Shown here piece by piece: positions 35,341-43,277 of a DNA stretch of 64,000 nucleotides. The DNA is from GCA-002697625 sp002697625. Lineage in GTDB: Bacteria; Bacteroidota; Bacteroidia; Flavobacteriales; BACL11. Location: the NCBI GenBank assembly GCA_964004625.1, contig CAXFOB010000039.1, forward strand, positions 1-64,000, read 5' to 3'. Every line of letters begins with the position of its first letter. Within the stretch, counting starts at the first letter, position 1. Position numbers and translations under genes: made by a program. The notes under the pieces were generated by a model. That model was not told where the DNA came from, did not search any database, and saw only the letters and a program-made list of their open reading frames with translations.

Positions 35341-36752
35341 TAGTTTTGTTCATTTATTTTATACAATTGATAAGTAGATATCGCAGAAAGTAAATTACTA
35401 ACATCTATAGAAGAATTAATTGATTGAAGCTCATTACTTAATGATTCATTTAATGATTTAAAAGATTCTTCTGTTGTATATGTAAGATAATTTATTTCTG
35501 CTACAATATTTCTTTCCATATTATGAATAGAATATATTAGTTCTACTAAATTATTGTTAACATCATCTAATTTATTACTAATATCATTTTCCCACTTACT
35601 ATTAAAAATGTTAAGTTTTTCAAAAAATTCATAAATTTCAAAAAACACTACTAAATTATTATCTTTTAGTGAAATAATCAAATTAAATGAATGCATTGAT
35701 AATGATTTGTAATTATTTAGACTATTTTTTAGTATCTTTATTAAATCAACATATTCGTTAATTGAATTACTGTCATTTATTTTATCATAAAGAAATTCTA
35801 AATTACAATATTTATTATTTAGGAAATTTATCAACTTAATAATTTTATGTAGATACTCCTTATTTACTTCTATAATTATCTTTTGATTTTTAGTTAATAA
35901 TTTTTTTAAATCTTTAGAATAATTGACAATATCAATTCTTCCATCATTATCACCATCTATAGATTTTCTCATTAGTTGAAATTCATTTTCTTTTAGAATG
36001 GTTTGTTCTTTATAGTATTTGATAAGCTCACTGAAAAATAATAAAACTGGCTGAGTATTAATTTTATTTTTTGCTAATCTTTTTATAAATGTATTCAATT
36101 CAAATTCACAAGAACTATATTTATAGATAGATGATGTGTCTCCGAAAATATTAAGGTATATGTTGTGGGTTGATGAAATATAGTTCACCTCCATTGTGTA
36201 TCCTGTAGATTTATCTATACCATTATATAATTTGACCGAAAATTGTGATTTTTTAAAAATTTTAGCCGCTAATTTATGTTCAAATGAACTAGAGTAAGGC
36301 TTACCATTCTCAAATAACTCACTTAAAATAAGTTTTCTTATTGAATTATATTTCTTTTCAAATCCTATTTCAATTGTAATATCTTTTTTAGTTGTCGGCT
36401 TATATTCTTTTAAAAGCTTTTTATATTTTTTGTTTATTTTTTTTAATTGTTCTAATAATAATTCTTCATTTTTTGATTTAATAATGAAGGTTTTATCCAT
36501 AAATAAATTACGTGGTCCTAATAAAGTGGATTCTATTTTTTCCACTTCTTTTCCCATCCAATTCTTTCTGATAAAAGTTTTATATAAAACGATATCAAAT
36601 GATTTCTTTGATTTAGAAATATAAATATTACCTTCATCACTGTAGTGTTCTTGAAATTTCGTATTTTTCTTCATTATAAGAAGATTTTTATTCTCCTTTA
36701 AAAAATCATCAAATAATTGATGTTGACATTTAATTTTTATTTCTTTAACCAC
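35340..36752 (-). CDS. Unrecognised 470-residue protein with EF-hand-like loop, accessory region
   Basis: I do not recognise a family. The protein is rich in Lys, Asn, Ile and Ser and looks more AT-rich than its neighbours. The first 130 residues are mixed and basic, with a probable helix at 94-118 (ELLLEQLKKINKKYKKLLKE). Residues 266-277 (DGDNDGRIDIVN) match an EF-hand/dockerin calcium loop except for Asn at position 12. The C-terminal 100 residues are amphipathic helices with a coiled-coil look (ISNKLDDVNNNLVELIYSIH). No signal peptide or membrane helix is seen. Start is GTG; the frame stays open eight codons further upstream without a standard start, and a 17-codon reading frame (36737-36790) overlaps it, so the N-terminus is uncertain. 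Confidence 0.7.
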   Translation of the reverse strand: MVKEIKIKCQHQLFDDFLKENKNLLIMKKNTKFQEHYSDEGNIYISKSKKSFDIVLYKTFIRKNWMGKEVEKIESTLLGPRNLFMDKTFIIKSKNEELLLEQLKKINKKYKKLLKEYKPTTKKDITIEIGFEKKYNSIRKLILSELFENGKPYSSSFEHKLAAKIFKKSQFSVKLYNGIDKSTGYTMEVNYISSTHNIYLNIFGDTSSIYKYSSCEFELNTFIKRLAKNKINTQPVLLFFSELIKYYKEQTILKENEFQLMRKSIDGDNDGRIDIVNYSKDLKKLLTKNQKIIIEVNKEYLHKIIKLINFLNNKYCNLEFLYDKINDSNSINEYVDLIKILKNSLNNYKSLSMHSFNLIISLKDNNLVVFFEIYEFFEKLNIFNSKWENDISNKLDDVNNNLVELIYSIHNMERNIVAEINYLTYTTEESFKSLNESLSNELQSINSSIDVSNLLSAISTYQLYKINEQN

Positions 36753-36824
36753 ATCGAGAATTGCTTGTTCATATTATTTAATTTTTTCATTTTATTCTTC
36801 TTTAAACTCCTCCATCAATTCCTT

Positions 36825-38864
36825 TTATTCAATTACCACTTTCTTCTCCACTGTGCCATCTTCATATATGTAGAACAATTGGGAGCCTACTCCTAATTTT
36901 CTTTCTCTTCCCAACACATCTGTAATTTTAATGAGTTTTTTATTGTTGTTCATATCCTCTATTGAATTAATTATCACATTAATCAAAACAGTTAATTCCT
37001 CCCCAACACAACCATTAACATCAGTTTCTGTTACCGATAATGTAAATCCTCCAGAGTTATTCCATGTTACATCTATAGAACTTGTCCCCTGTCCCGACTC
37101 TATAGTACCGCCAAGCAAACTCCAATTATATGTAGATCCAGATGTTGCATTAACAGAATAAGTTACCGTTAGAAATTGATTAGGATTAGTGGGGCCTGTA
37201 ATAGGAGGGGTGTTTACTATGTTTGAAACTACAAATGGAGGATTCGACACTCCCGGACACCCATTTATATCTGTAACATTAACATAATACGAACCCAATG
37301 TGTTCACCGATATTTGTTGAGTTGTTTCCCCTGTATTCCAGCTACAACTAGGATAATTTCCCGCATCTAACACAACCTGTCCATTCGGCAAACATAATGA
37401 ATCCTCTCCTATAGTATTAACAGTAAAATAAAATTGACCTGTAGCAGCAAAAATTGTAATAGGTGTGGAAGTTGCTATACATCCCGTAGGATAAGTTACC
37501 TCCACTGTGTAATTACCAGCAATAGAAGCAATTAGAGTTTGGTTTGTTTCAGTGGTCATAATAGTACCATTATTGTACCATTGATAGGAGGAAAACCCAG
37601 CCCCAGCATCTAAAGTAACAGAACCATTACATAAAGACAATCCTGTTGTAGACGCAGTAATTGTTTGAGGAGATATACTAATGGAAGTTGTATTAGACGT
37701 ACCCGTACACCCATTTCCATCTACAACGGATAAATTATAATTACCCGTTGATGTTGTATTAATAGATGTGCTAGTTGCTCCAGTATTCCAAAGATATTGA
37801 GTAAATCCAAGAGGCCCATCTATTGTAACTGTATCACCTTGACAAATGAAAACGGAATCAGCTGTGGATAAAGTAATTGGAATATTACTTGAATAAATAG
37901 TAATAGGTTCTGATTGACACGTAAACCCAGTAGGTGTAATACAATCAACATAGTAAGTTCCAGGAGTATTTACAGTTAGCAAGTTTGTGGTTGACGCTCC
38001 ATTCCAATTATATGAAGAATAACCTGTTGGAGCAGTTAATACCACCACATTTCCATTACATAATGAAAACCCTGTAGTAGAAACACTAGTATTTAATACT
38101 GTAATTTTCATGGTGTCTGAATATGTTACACCATTACAATTCAAAACAGCACATACATCAGTTGTTTGTATTGGAGAATAAGTTAATGAGTCACCGGACC
38201 CAATAAGTTGACCAGAATTTACATCAAACCAACTCGCTCCTCCACCATAATGAATGGTTCCATTCCAGTTTCTTGGAGTATTCTGATTGTAAAAAGGGTA
38301 ACCTCCCCCATGCCCTTCGGTTATAATTAAATCTGAATTAGATTGCCAAGTTGTTACTCCAGCAGTACCCGTACCATTGGTATACGCAATACTTGACCCT
38401 GTAGACCCAACTCTAAACCCATAGGTTGCTCCCGCAGGAATAGTTACTCCCGAAACGGGAATATGTCCACTAGCAACACCAGAAACTAAATCTACTGTTG
38501 CAGCACCGACCATTATCCAGTTTATAGTGTCATTTATTTGTGGTAGGTAATCCCCAGGGTACATCCAAACCTCCATTTCTACGGATGTAGTTGTATAGGT
38601 TCCCCCTTGTGAAAACCCTGTTATTGTAATAGAACTAGAAGATGTATTAATAAGATTAAACATATTACCTGCAAATCCATTCCCACCAGCATTTGGACAA
38701 GTTAGACTGTCGGTAACCCCACTACACCCGGATGTCGCTGGTCCTGATAGAGTTGTGAAAACTAGAGCGCTATCTCCAAAACAAACACTTTGGTCATTAC
38801 CAACAGAAAATTGACTTATCCCAGTTGCTGGTATACATAGCAAGATCAACAATAATTTTTTCAT
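36825..38864 (-). CDS. Secreted Ig-like repeat protein with short alternative C-terminal tag
   Basis: 679 residues. Signal peptide (LLLILLCIPATGISQ), a 230-residue N-terminal beta-rich region with many Gly, Ser and Thr, then four Ig-like repeats of about 75 residues, each with a C-x-G start, an x-Y-x-WN-x-G core and a final NGC or TGC (for example FTQYLWNTGATSTSINTTST). The last 45 residues, with IKITDVLGRERK and LFYIYEDGTVEKKVVIE, match the end of the next gene and differ from the two type A domains elsewhere in the window. It is probably a surface or secreted adhesin-like protein. It starts 11 bp after the FN3 gene, so the pair is an operon. Confidence 0.85.
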   Translation of the reverse strand: MKKLLLILLCIPATGISQFSVGNDQSVCFGDSALVFTTLSGPATSGCSGVTDSLTCPNAGGNGFAGNMFNLINTSSSSITITGFSQGGTYTTTSVEMEVWMYPGDYLPQINDTINWIMVGAATVDLVSGVASGHIPVSGVTIPAGATYGFRVGSTGSSIAYTNGTGTAGVTTWQSNSDLIITEGHGGGYPFYNQNTPRNWNGTIHYGGGASWFDVNSGQLIGSGDSLTYSPIQTTDVCAVLNCNGVTYSDTMKITVLNTSVSTTGFSLCNGNVVVLTAPTGYSSYNWNGASTTNLLTVNTPGTYYVDCITPTGFTCQSEPITIYSSNIPITLSTADSVFICQGDTVTIDGPLGFTQYLWNTGATSTSINTTSTGNYNLSVVDGNGCTGTSNTTSISISPQTITASTTGLSLCNGSVTLDAGAGFSSYQWYNNGTIMTTETNQTLIASIAGNYTVEVTYPTGCIATSTPITIFAATGQFYFTVNTIGEDSLCLPNGQVVLDAGNYPSCSWNTGETTQQISVNTLGSYYVNVTDINGCPGVSNPPFVVSNIVNTPPITGPTNPNQFLTVTYSVNATSGSTYNWSLLGGTIESGQGTSSIDVTWNNSGGFTLSVTETDVNGCVGEELTVLINVIINSIEDMNNNKKLIKITDVLGRERKLGVGSQLFYIYEDGTVEKKVVIE

Positions 38865-38875
38865 ATATTTTATTT

Positions 38876-39898
38876 TTAATTATCTCCAACAATTATTTTC
38901 TTTTCTATTGTTCCGTCTTCATATATATATAATAATGGAGTATTTCGTTTCTTCTTTATTTCTCTTCCAAATACATCTACAATTTTCCATAGTTTATATT
39001 CCATCTCTACACTTTCTATGTTTGTAGGTGGGCAGCTAATAATAATAGAGGAGTCTATTTCCTGTATCACGTCCCCTAATTCAGAGTTTATGTCTGCAGT
39101 AAATGTAATAGGTCCCTCCTCATCTGGGTTGACAAATAAATCTGTAAAGTTAATTTGGCTAATATATCCACTAGTATAATTATTTCCATCATTAGGCCCT
39201 AAAGTAGTTACCTTTATCCCACTGGTCATATTTTCTATAATAAAAAAACCCATAGTGCCACCAATAGAATCGATCATGTCAATTTTAGCATAATTAGGAC
39301 CTAATTTAAAATCCAAAACAAGTACAGAATTTATATTTTGTGTTGGGCTACTGTAGTTTGCATTACCTAAGGTGTCCCCAGCACTAAGTGTATTCATGTC
39401 AAAATACCCTTTATCAGACCAAAATATAGATGAAGATATGTCTGGTTCATTTTGTTGTTGTTGTGCAATAATCGAAAAAGCGGTATTCATATTACATGTA
39501 AAATTTGCAATGATGGGTAAAATACTAGGGTCAAAAGCAGAAGGAACAAATGCTGTTGTAGTAAAAGTGTCTGAGTGTGACCATCCAGAATTTGGCTGAT
39601 TGGTAGAATCACAAAAAGTTTTAATTTGCCATTCGTATGTAGTAAGTTGTTGTAGTTGTGGAATATTTCTACTAGTCATAGTAGAGTCAATATTTCCTAA
39701 GTTACTCCAATTAGCTGTTCCTAATTCTCTATAATGAATGAGATAGTGGTGAGCGCTAGGTGCTGCAGTCCAATTTGCTTGTGCGTTAACATAAGTAATG
39801 TTTGTCGTGATTAAACTATCCGCATTTAAGCATTGAGACTTTATAATCCCTGTAGAAAGTAAGTAAAAAATAAAAATTGTAAATTTTTTCATATTCAT
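38876..39898 (-). CDS. Secreted fibronectin type III protein with the same alternative C-terminal tag
   Basis: 340 residues. Signal peptide (FTIFIFYLLSTGIIKSQ) followed by a fibronectin type III domain at about residues 27-110 (ANWTAAPSAHHYLIHYREL ... TTYEWQIKTFC). The middle 170 residues are beta-rich and I assign no family. The C-terminal 44 residues contain WKIVDVFGREIKKK and LLYIYEDGTIEKKIIV, the same module as in the following gene. FN3 domains bind proteins or glycans. Codon 3 is also ATG, so the true start may be two codons in. A TAATTTTG promoter box lies 12 nt ahead of the start. Confidence 0.83.
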   Translation of the reverse strand: MNMKKFTIFIFYLLSTGIIKSQCLNADSLITTNITYVNAQANWTAAPSAHHYLIHYRELGTANWSNLGNIDSTMTSRNIPQLQQLTTYEWQIKTFCDSTNQPNSGWSHSDTFTTTAFVPSAFDPSILPIIANFTCNMNTAFSIIAQQQQNEPDISSSIFWSDKGYFDMNTLSAGDTLGNANYSSPTQNINSVLVLDFKLGPNYAKIDMIDSIGGTMGFFIIENMTSGIKVTTLGPNDGNNYTSGYISQINFTDLFVNPDEEGPITFTADINSELGDVIQEIDSSIIISCPPTNIESVEMEYKLWKIVDVFGREIKKKRNTPLLYIYEDGTIEKKIIVGDN

Positions 39899-39909
39899 TT
39901 TATTTAAAA

Positions 39910-39917
39910 CAAAATTA
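39910..39917 (-). promoter_or_regulatory. Candidate -7 promoter box for the FN3/Ig-like operon
   Basis: TAATTTTG on the minus strand matches TAnnTTTG and lies 12 nt before the ATG of the FN3 protein. No TTG at the standard distance. Confidence 0.4.
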
Positions 39918-39933
39918 CAAAAAATTATAGTAA

Positions 39934-39945
39934 TTTCACATGAAA
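39934..39945. repeat. Intergenic copy of the TTTCACATGAAA core
   Basis: The 12-bp sequence TTTCACATGAAA is identical to the core of the parS-like site at 42822-42837, but the outer two bases on each side differ. It lies in the 164-bp gap between the FN3 protein and the methyltransferase, which otherwise holds only the promoter box at 39910. Confidence 0.4.
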
Positions 39946-40062
39946 AACAGTAAAACGCTGAAAACCAAACAGATAAGAGCGTCTTTTGTTTTGACGAAAT
40001 TTTATTAATAGGGGTTCTTGGTCCAAATTATAAAAATAATTTCTTAAAAGTTCTCTATGGAG

Positions 40063-40947
40063 TTAATTGGACTTTTCAAACACATATATTGTACTCGAAA
40101 ACCCTCTTTTTGTAAAAAACCCATATAAATTTGATAGAAATCCGATAAAAATAGCTGTGATAAAATTCTTTTTTTTACTTTTATGTTCTTCGCTCAACAT
40201 AGAAACATAAAAGGAATCATATTTCATTCCTTTTGTTTTTCTCAAACTAAATCCATGCTTTTTGAAAAGTTTTATAATACTCTCTTTAGAAAAATGATAT
40301 AAATGAATAGGTAAATCGTATGCAGCCCAATATTTTTTATAATAAGAGGCGTCAAAACTTTCCAGGTTAGGAACTGCAATTATTGCTTTTCCATGATTTG
40401 AAAGTAAGCGTTTTAATTCTGAAACAGTTGTGTTTAACTCAGTAACATGTTCTAATACATGCCACAATGTAATCACGTCAAATTCTCCCTTTATATCTCT
40501 TAAATCAATAGATTCTTCAACATCCAAATTATAGTTTACTATAGCTTGTTTTCTTGCAATTTCACTAGGTTCTATACCTTTTGTTACCCATTTCTCCGTT
40601 TTACACTTATTTAAGAAATCTCCTGTACCACATCCAATATCTAAGATTCGTCCTTTCTTTTTAAATCTAGAAATTAAATTGTATTTCCCTTTAATTGCTA
40701 TTCTTCTTACCAGTTGATAGACTTTCTCAAATAGATTTTTTCTTGTGTTGTTATGAGAGATATAATGATCAGAAATATAATATCTTGCTAGTTCCTCATT
40801 TTTTGGTCTTGGATTGGTAAAATGGAAGTTACAATTTTTACATTTAAGAATAGTAAAATTTTCGTTACTCACAGAAAAATCTTTACTTGTAAGATGTTCT
40901 TCAAAACTTGTAGAGTCACAAATTAAACAGTTTTTAATCACCCTCAT
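40063..40947 (-). CDS. Class I SAM-dependent methyltransferase with N-terminal zinc-ribbon-like motif
   Basis: 294 residues from the ATG at 40947, which overlaps the mnmG stop by one base (a GTG one codon earlier is also possible). N-terminal cysteines C-x2-C and C-x2-C (NCLICDS, LKCKNCNF) form a zinc ribbon, followed by NPRPKNEELARYY. The SAM-binding site is RILDIGCGTGDFL, then WHVLEHV. This two-part layout is common in glycan- and lipid-modifying methyltransferases of surface polysaccharide loci. The acceptor molecule is unknown. It probably shares a transcript with mnmG. Confidence 0.88.
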   Translation of the reverse strand: MRVIKNCLICDSTSFEEHLTSKDFSVSNENFTILKCKNCNFHFTNPRPKNEELARYYISDHYISHNNTRKNLFEKVYQLVRRIAIKGKYNLISRFKKKGRILDIGCGTGDFLNKCKTEKWVTKGIEPSEIARKQAIVNYNLDVEESIDLRDIKGEFDVITLWHVLEHVTELNTTVSELKRLLSNHGKAIIAVPNLESFDASYYKKYWAAYDLPIHLYHFSKESIIKLFKKHGFSLRKTKGMKYDSFYVSMLSEEHKSKKKNFITAIFIGFLSNLYGFFTKRGFSSTIYVFEKSN

Positions 40948-42818
40948 CACCTTCCAATATATATTAACAAAATATTTATGTCTGAAACAGAAACCCCACT
41001 AATTCTAGAAGCTTGACCTATAGTTTTTGGTTTTATTTCACTTAACTTTTCTCTACCCTCTGTAGAAACCGAATGTAGTTTAGTGTAATCAAAATCTTTA
41101 GGAATATTTATTTTTTCCAATTTACTAAACCTGTTAGCAGCATCCTTTTCTTTATTTATATATCCGCTATATTTTATTTCTATTTCTGTTTGTGTTATAG
41201 AGTCTTCTGCAATCTTGTTCTCTTCTACAAAAGATTTTAAACTTTCTACTATAAGCAAATCTTTCATCCAAACATGGGGCCTTGATAAAACACTTTTCAT
41301 TTTAACCTTTTGTTTTAATAAAGAACTTCCCTTTTGTTCCAAAACTTCATTTATATCTTCGGGACTAATACTTTGTTTTTCTAGGAATGTAGTAAGTAAA
41401 TTACTTTTTTCTATTTTAGTTTTCAAACTATCTAGTCTTTCCTTATTTGCTAATCCCAGTCTAAATCCTTTTTCCGTTAATCTTACATCTGCATTATCTT
41501 GTCTGAGTAATAATCTGTATTCAGCTCTAGAAGTAAACATTCTATATGGTTCTTCTGTTCCTTTTGTGATCAGATCATCAATTAGTACCCCAATATATGC
41601 TTCTGATCTATTCAGGATAAACTCTCCTTTGTTATAATTTTTTTGGTGTGAGTTAATTCCCGCAATTAATCCTTGACAAGCAGCTTCTTCATATCCTGTT
41701 GTTCCGTTTATCTGTCCAGAAAAATATAGGTTTTCTATAAGTTTTGTTTCTAGTGTATGTTTTAACTGAGTTGGTGGGAAATAATCGTATTCAATAGCAT
41801 ATCCCGCTCTGAACATCTTTACATTTTCCAAACCTTTAATTTTTCTCAAAGCTTTTAGTTGTACGTCTTCCGGTAATGAGGTGGAAAATCCGTTTAAATA
41901 TATTTCAACCGTTTTAACTCCCTCTGGCTCAATAAAAAGCTGGTGTCTGTTTTTATCTGAAAACCTTTCTATTTTATCTTCAATAGAGGGACAATACCTT
42001 GGACCAAGTCCTTTTATTCTACCTGTAAACATAGGAGATTTTTCAAAACCCTCTTTTAATATATTGTGAACTTCATCTGATGTATATGTAATAAAACAAC
42101 TATGTTCCGAACTTAGAGAGTTTGTTTCGGTATACGAAAATTTATCTGGATTTAGATCTCCTGATTGCTCCTCTGTTTTAGAGTAGTCGATAGTTCTCCC
42201 GTCTAATCTTGGAGGAGTTCCCGTCTTCATTCTACCATGTGTAAACCCTAATTCAATTAATTGTTTTGTAATTCCTCTAGAGTTTGGCTCTCCAGATCTC
42301 CCGCCTTCATAATTCTTTTCCCCTAAATGGATTAGTCCATTCATAAAAGTTCCGTTGCATAAAACAACAGATTTAGAGTAAATAGCAATCCCCATTTTAG
42401 TCATTATTCCAATCGCTTTGTTTTCTTCAATCAAAAGTTCATAAACCATGTCTTGCCAAAAATCAATATTTGGATTTGACTCTAGTTTCTCTCTCCATTT
42501 TTGTTCAAACACCTTTCTGTCGCACTGAGCTCTTGGACTCCACATAGCGGGCCCTTTGGATCGGTTAAGCATTCTGAACTGAATTGAAGACTCATCTGTA
42601 ATGATCCCAGATAGCCCGCCAAGAGCGTCTATCTCTCGTATAATTTGACCCTTAGCAATCCCCCCCATTGCAGGATTACAAGACATTCTAGCTATTGTTT
42701 CCAAACTCTGTGTTACCAATAAGGTTTTAGACCCTAATGTTGCGGCAGCATGAGCAGCTTCACATCCAGCATGCCCCCCTCCGACCACTATTAAATCATA
42801 TTTTTCTTCTAAAATCAT
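40947..42818 (-). CDS. mnmG: tRNA uridine-34 carboxymethylaminomethyl modification enzyme MnmG (GidA)
   Basis: 623 residues, normal length. The FAD-binding VVGGGHAGCEAAHAAATLG at residues 10-28 starts the protein; further signatures are SCNPAMGGIAKGQ, the two GidA signature blocks around GPRYCPSIEDK and GQINGTTGYEEAACQGL, and the C-terminal SRISGVSVSDINILLIY. With MnmE it installs cmnm5 on the wobble uridine of several tRNAs. A palindrome resembling a ParB-binding parS site lies 3 bp before the ATG. Such sites are known in front of gidA in many chromosomes near the origin. Confidence 0.97.
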   Translation of the reverse strand: MILEEKYDLIVVGGGHAGCEAAHAAATLGSKTLLVTQSLETIARMSCNPAMGGIAKGQIIREIDALGGLSGIITDESSIQFRMLNRSKGPAMWSPRAQCDRKVFEQKWREKLESNPNIDFWQDMVYELLIEENKAIGIMTKMGIAIYSKSVVLCNGTFMNGLIHLGEKNYEGGRSGEPNSRGITKQLIELGFTHGRMKTGTPPRLDGRTIDYSKTEEQSGDLNPDKFSYTETNSLSSEHSCFITYTSDEVHNILKEGFEKSPMFTGRIKGLGPRYCPSIEDKIERFSDKNRHQLFIEPEGVKTVEIYLNGFSTSLPEDVQLKALRKIKGLENVKMFRAGYAIEYDYFPPTQLKHTLETKLIENLYFSGQINGTTGYEEAACQGLIAGINSHQKNYNKGEFILNRSEAYIGVLIDDLITKGTEEPYRMFTSRAEYRLLLRQDNADVRLTEKGFRLGLANKERLDSLKTKIEKSNLLTTFLEKQSISPEDINEVLEQKGSSLLKQKVKMKSVLSRPHVWMKDLLIVESLKSFVEENKIAEDSITQTEIEIKYSGYINKEKDAANRFSKLEKINIPKDFDYTKLHSVSTEGREKLSEIKPKTIGQASRISGVSVSDINILLIYIGR

Positions 42819-42821
42819 AAT

Positions 42822-42837
42822 TGTTTCACATGAAACA
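42822..42837. promoter_or_regulatory. parS-like palindrome in front of mnmG
   Basis: TGTTTCACATGAAACA has perfect 7-bp arms (TGTTTCA/TGAAACA) around CA. It differs from the Bacillus parS consensus TGTTTCACGTGAAACA by one central base. parA/parB are not in the window, so ParB binding is inferred. Confidence 0.6.
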
Positions 42838-42862
42838 AGATACGTAAATAACTGTTTTTCAA

Positions 42863-43276
42863 TTAATTACACAGCTTTTTTAAATAAAAATTTTCTTTTT
42901 CTCTCATTAATTTCTTTTCTTTTTCCGTTTTATCATCATACCCAATTAAATGTAATATTCCATGAATCATTACTCTATGTAACTCTTCAGAAAAAGAGTT
43001 GTCAAAAATAGTAGAATTTTCTTTAACCCTATCAATACTTATCATAATATCTGAAGTGATGATTTGTCCTTTACAATAATTAAATGTAATTATATCGGTT
43101 AATGTATCGTGGTCTAAATATTTAATATTTTTTTCGAGTAGGTATTCGTCTGAGCAGAAAATATAATTTATCTCCCCCATTTCTTTGTTTTCAGATGTGA
43201 TCACTTTTTTTATCCACCTTCGTAATTCTTGCTGATTCTGTAAAACAAATTCTATTTCATTATGAAAGTTTATCAT
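42863..43276 (-). CDS. ybeY: Endoribonuclease YbeY (16S rRNA maturation)
   Basis: 137 residues. The metal-binding segment is HRVMIHGILHLIGYDD, matching the family's HGxLHLxGYDH except that the third His is Asp, a replacement I recall as common in Bacteroidota. YbeY takes part in 16S 3' processing and ribosome quality control. The gene starts 1 bp after the DUF4175-type gene and ends 45 bp before mnmG, the gap containing the palindrome. Confidence 0.93.
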   Translation of the reverse strand: MINFHNEIEFVLQNQQELRRWIKKVITSENKEMGEINYIFCSDEYLLEKNIKYLDHDTLTDIITFNYCKGQIITSDIMISIDRVKENSTIFDNSFSEELHRVMIHGILHLIGYDDKTEKEKKLMREKENFYLKKLCN

Positions 43277-43277
43277 T

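Noticed and set aside
34891..36824. Attachment-site copy of the tRNA 3' end
   Set aside because: I looked for a second TTCGAATCCTCCCTAGG or similar up to the Ig-like gene and found none, so element borders cannot be set.
41215..41637. 140-codon plus-strand frame
   Set aside because: Lies fully inside mnmG on the other strand and has no start context or family features.
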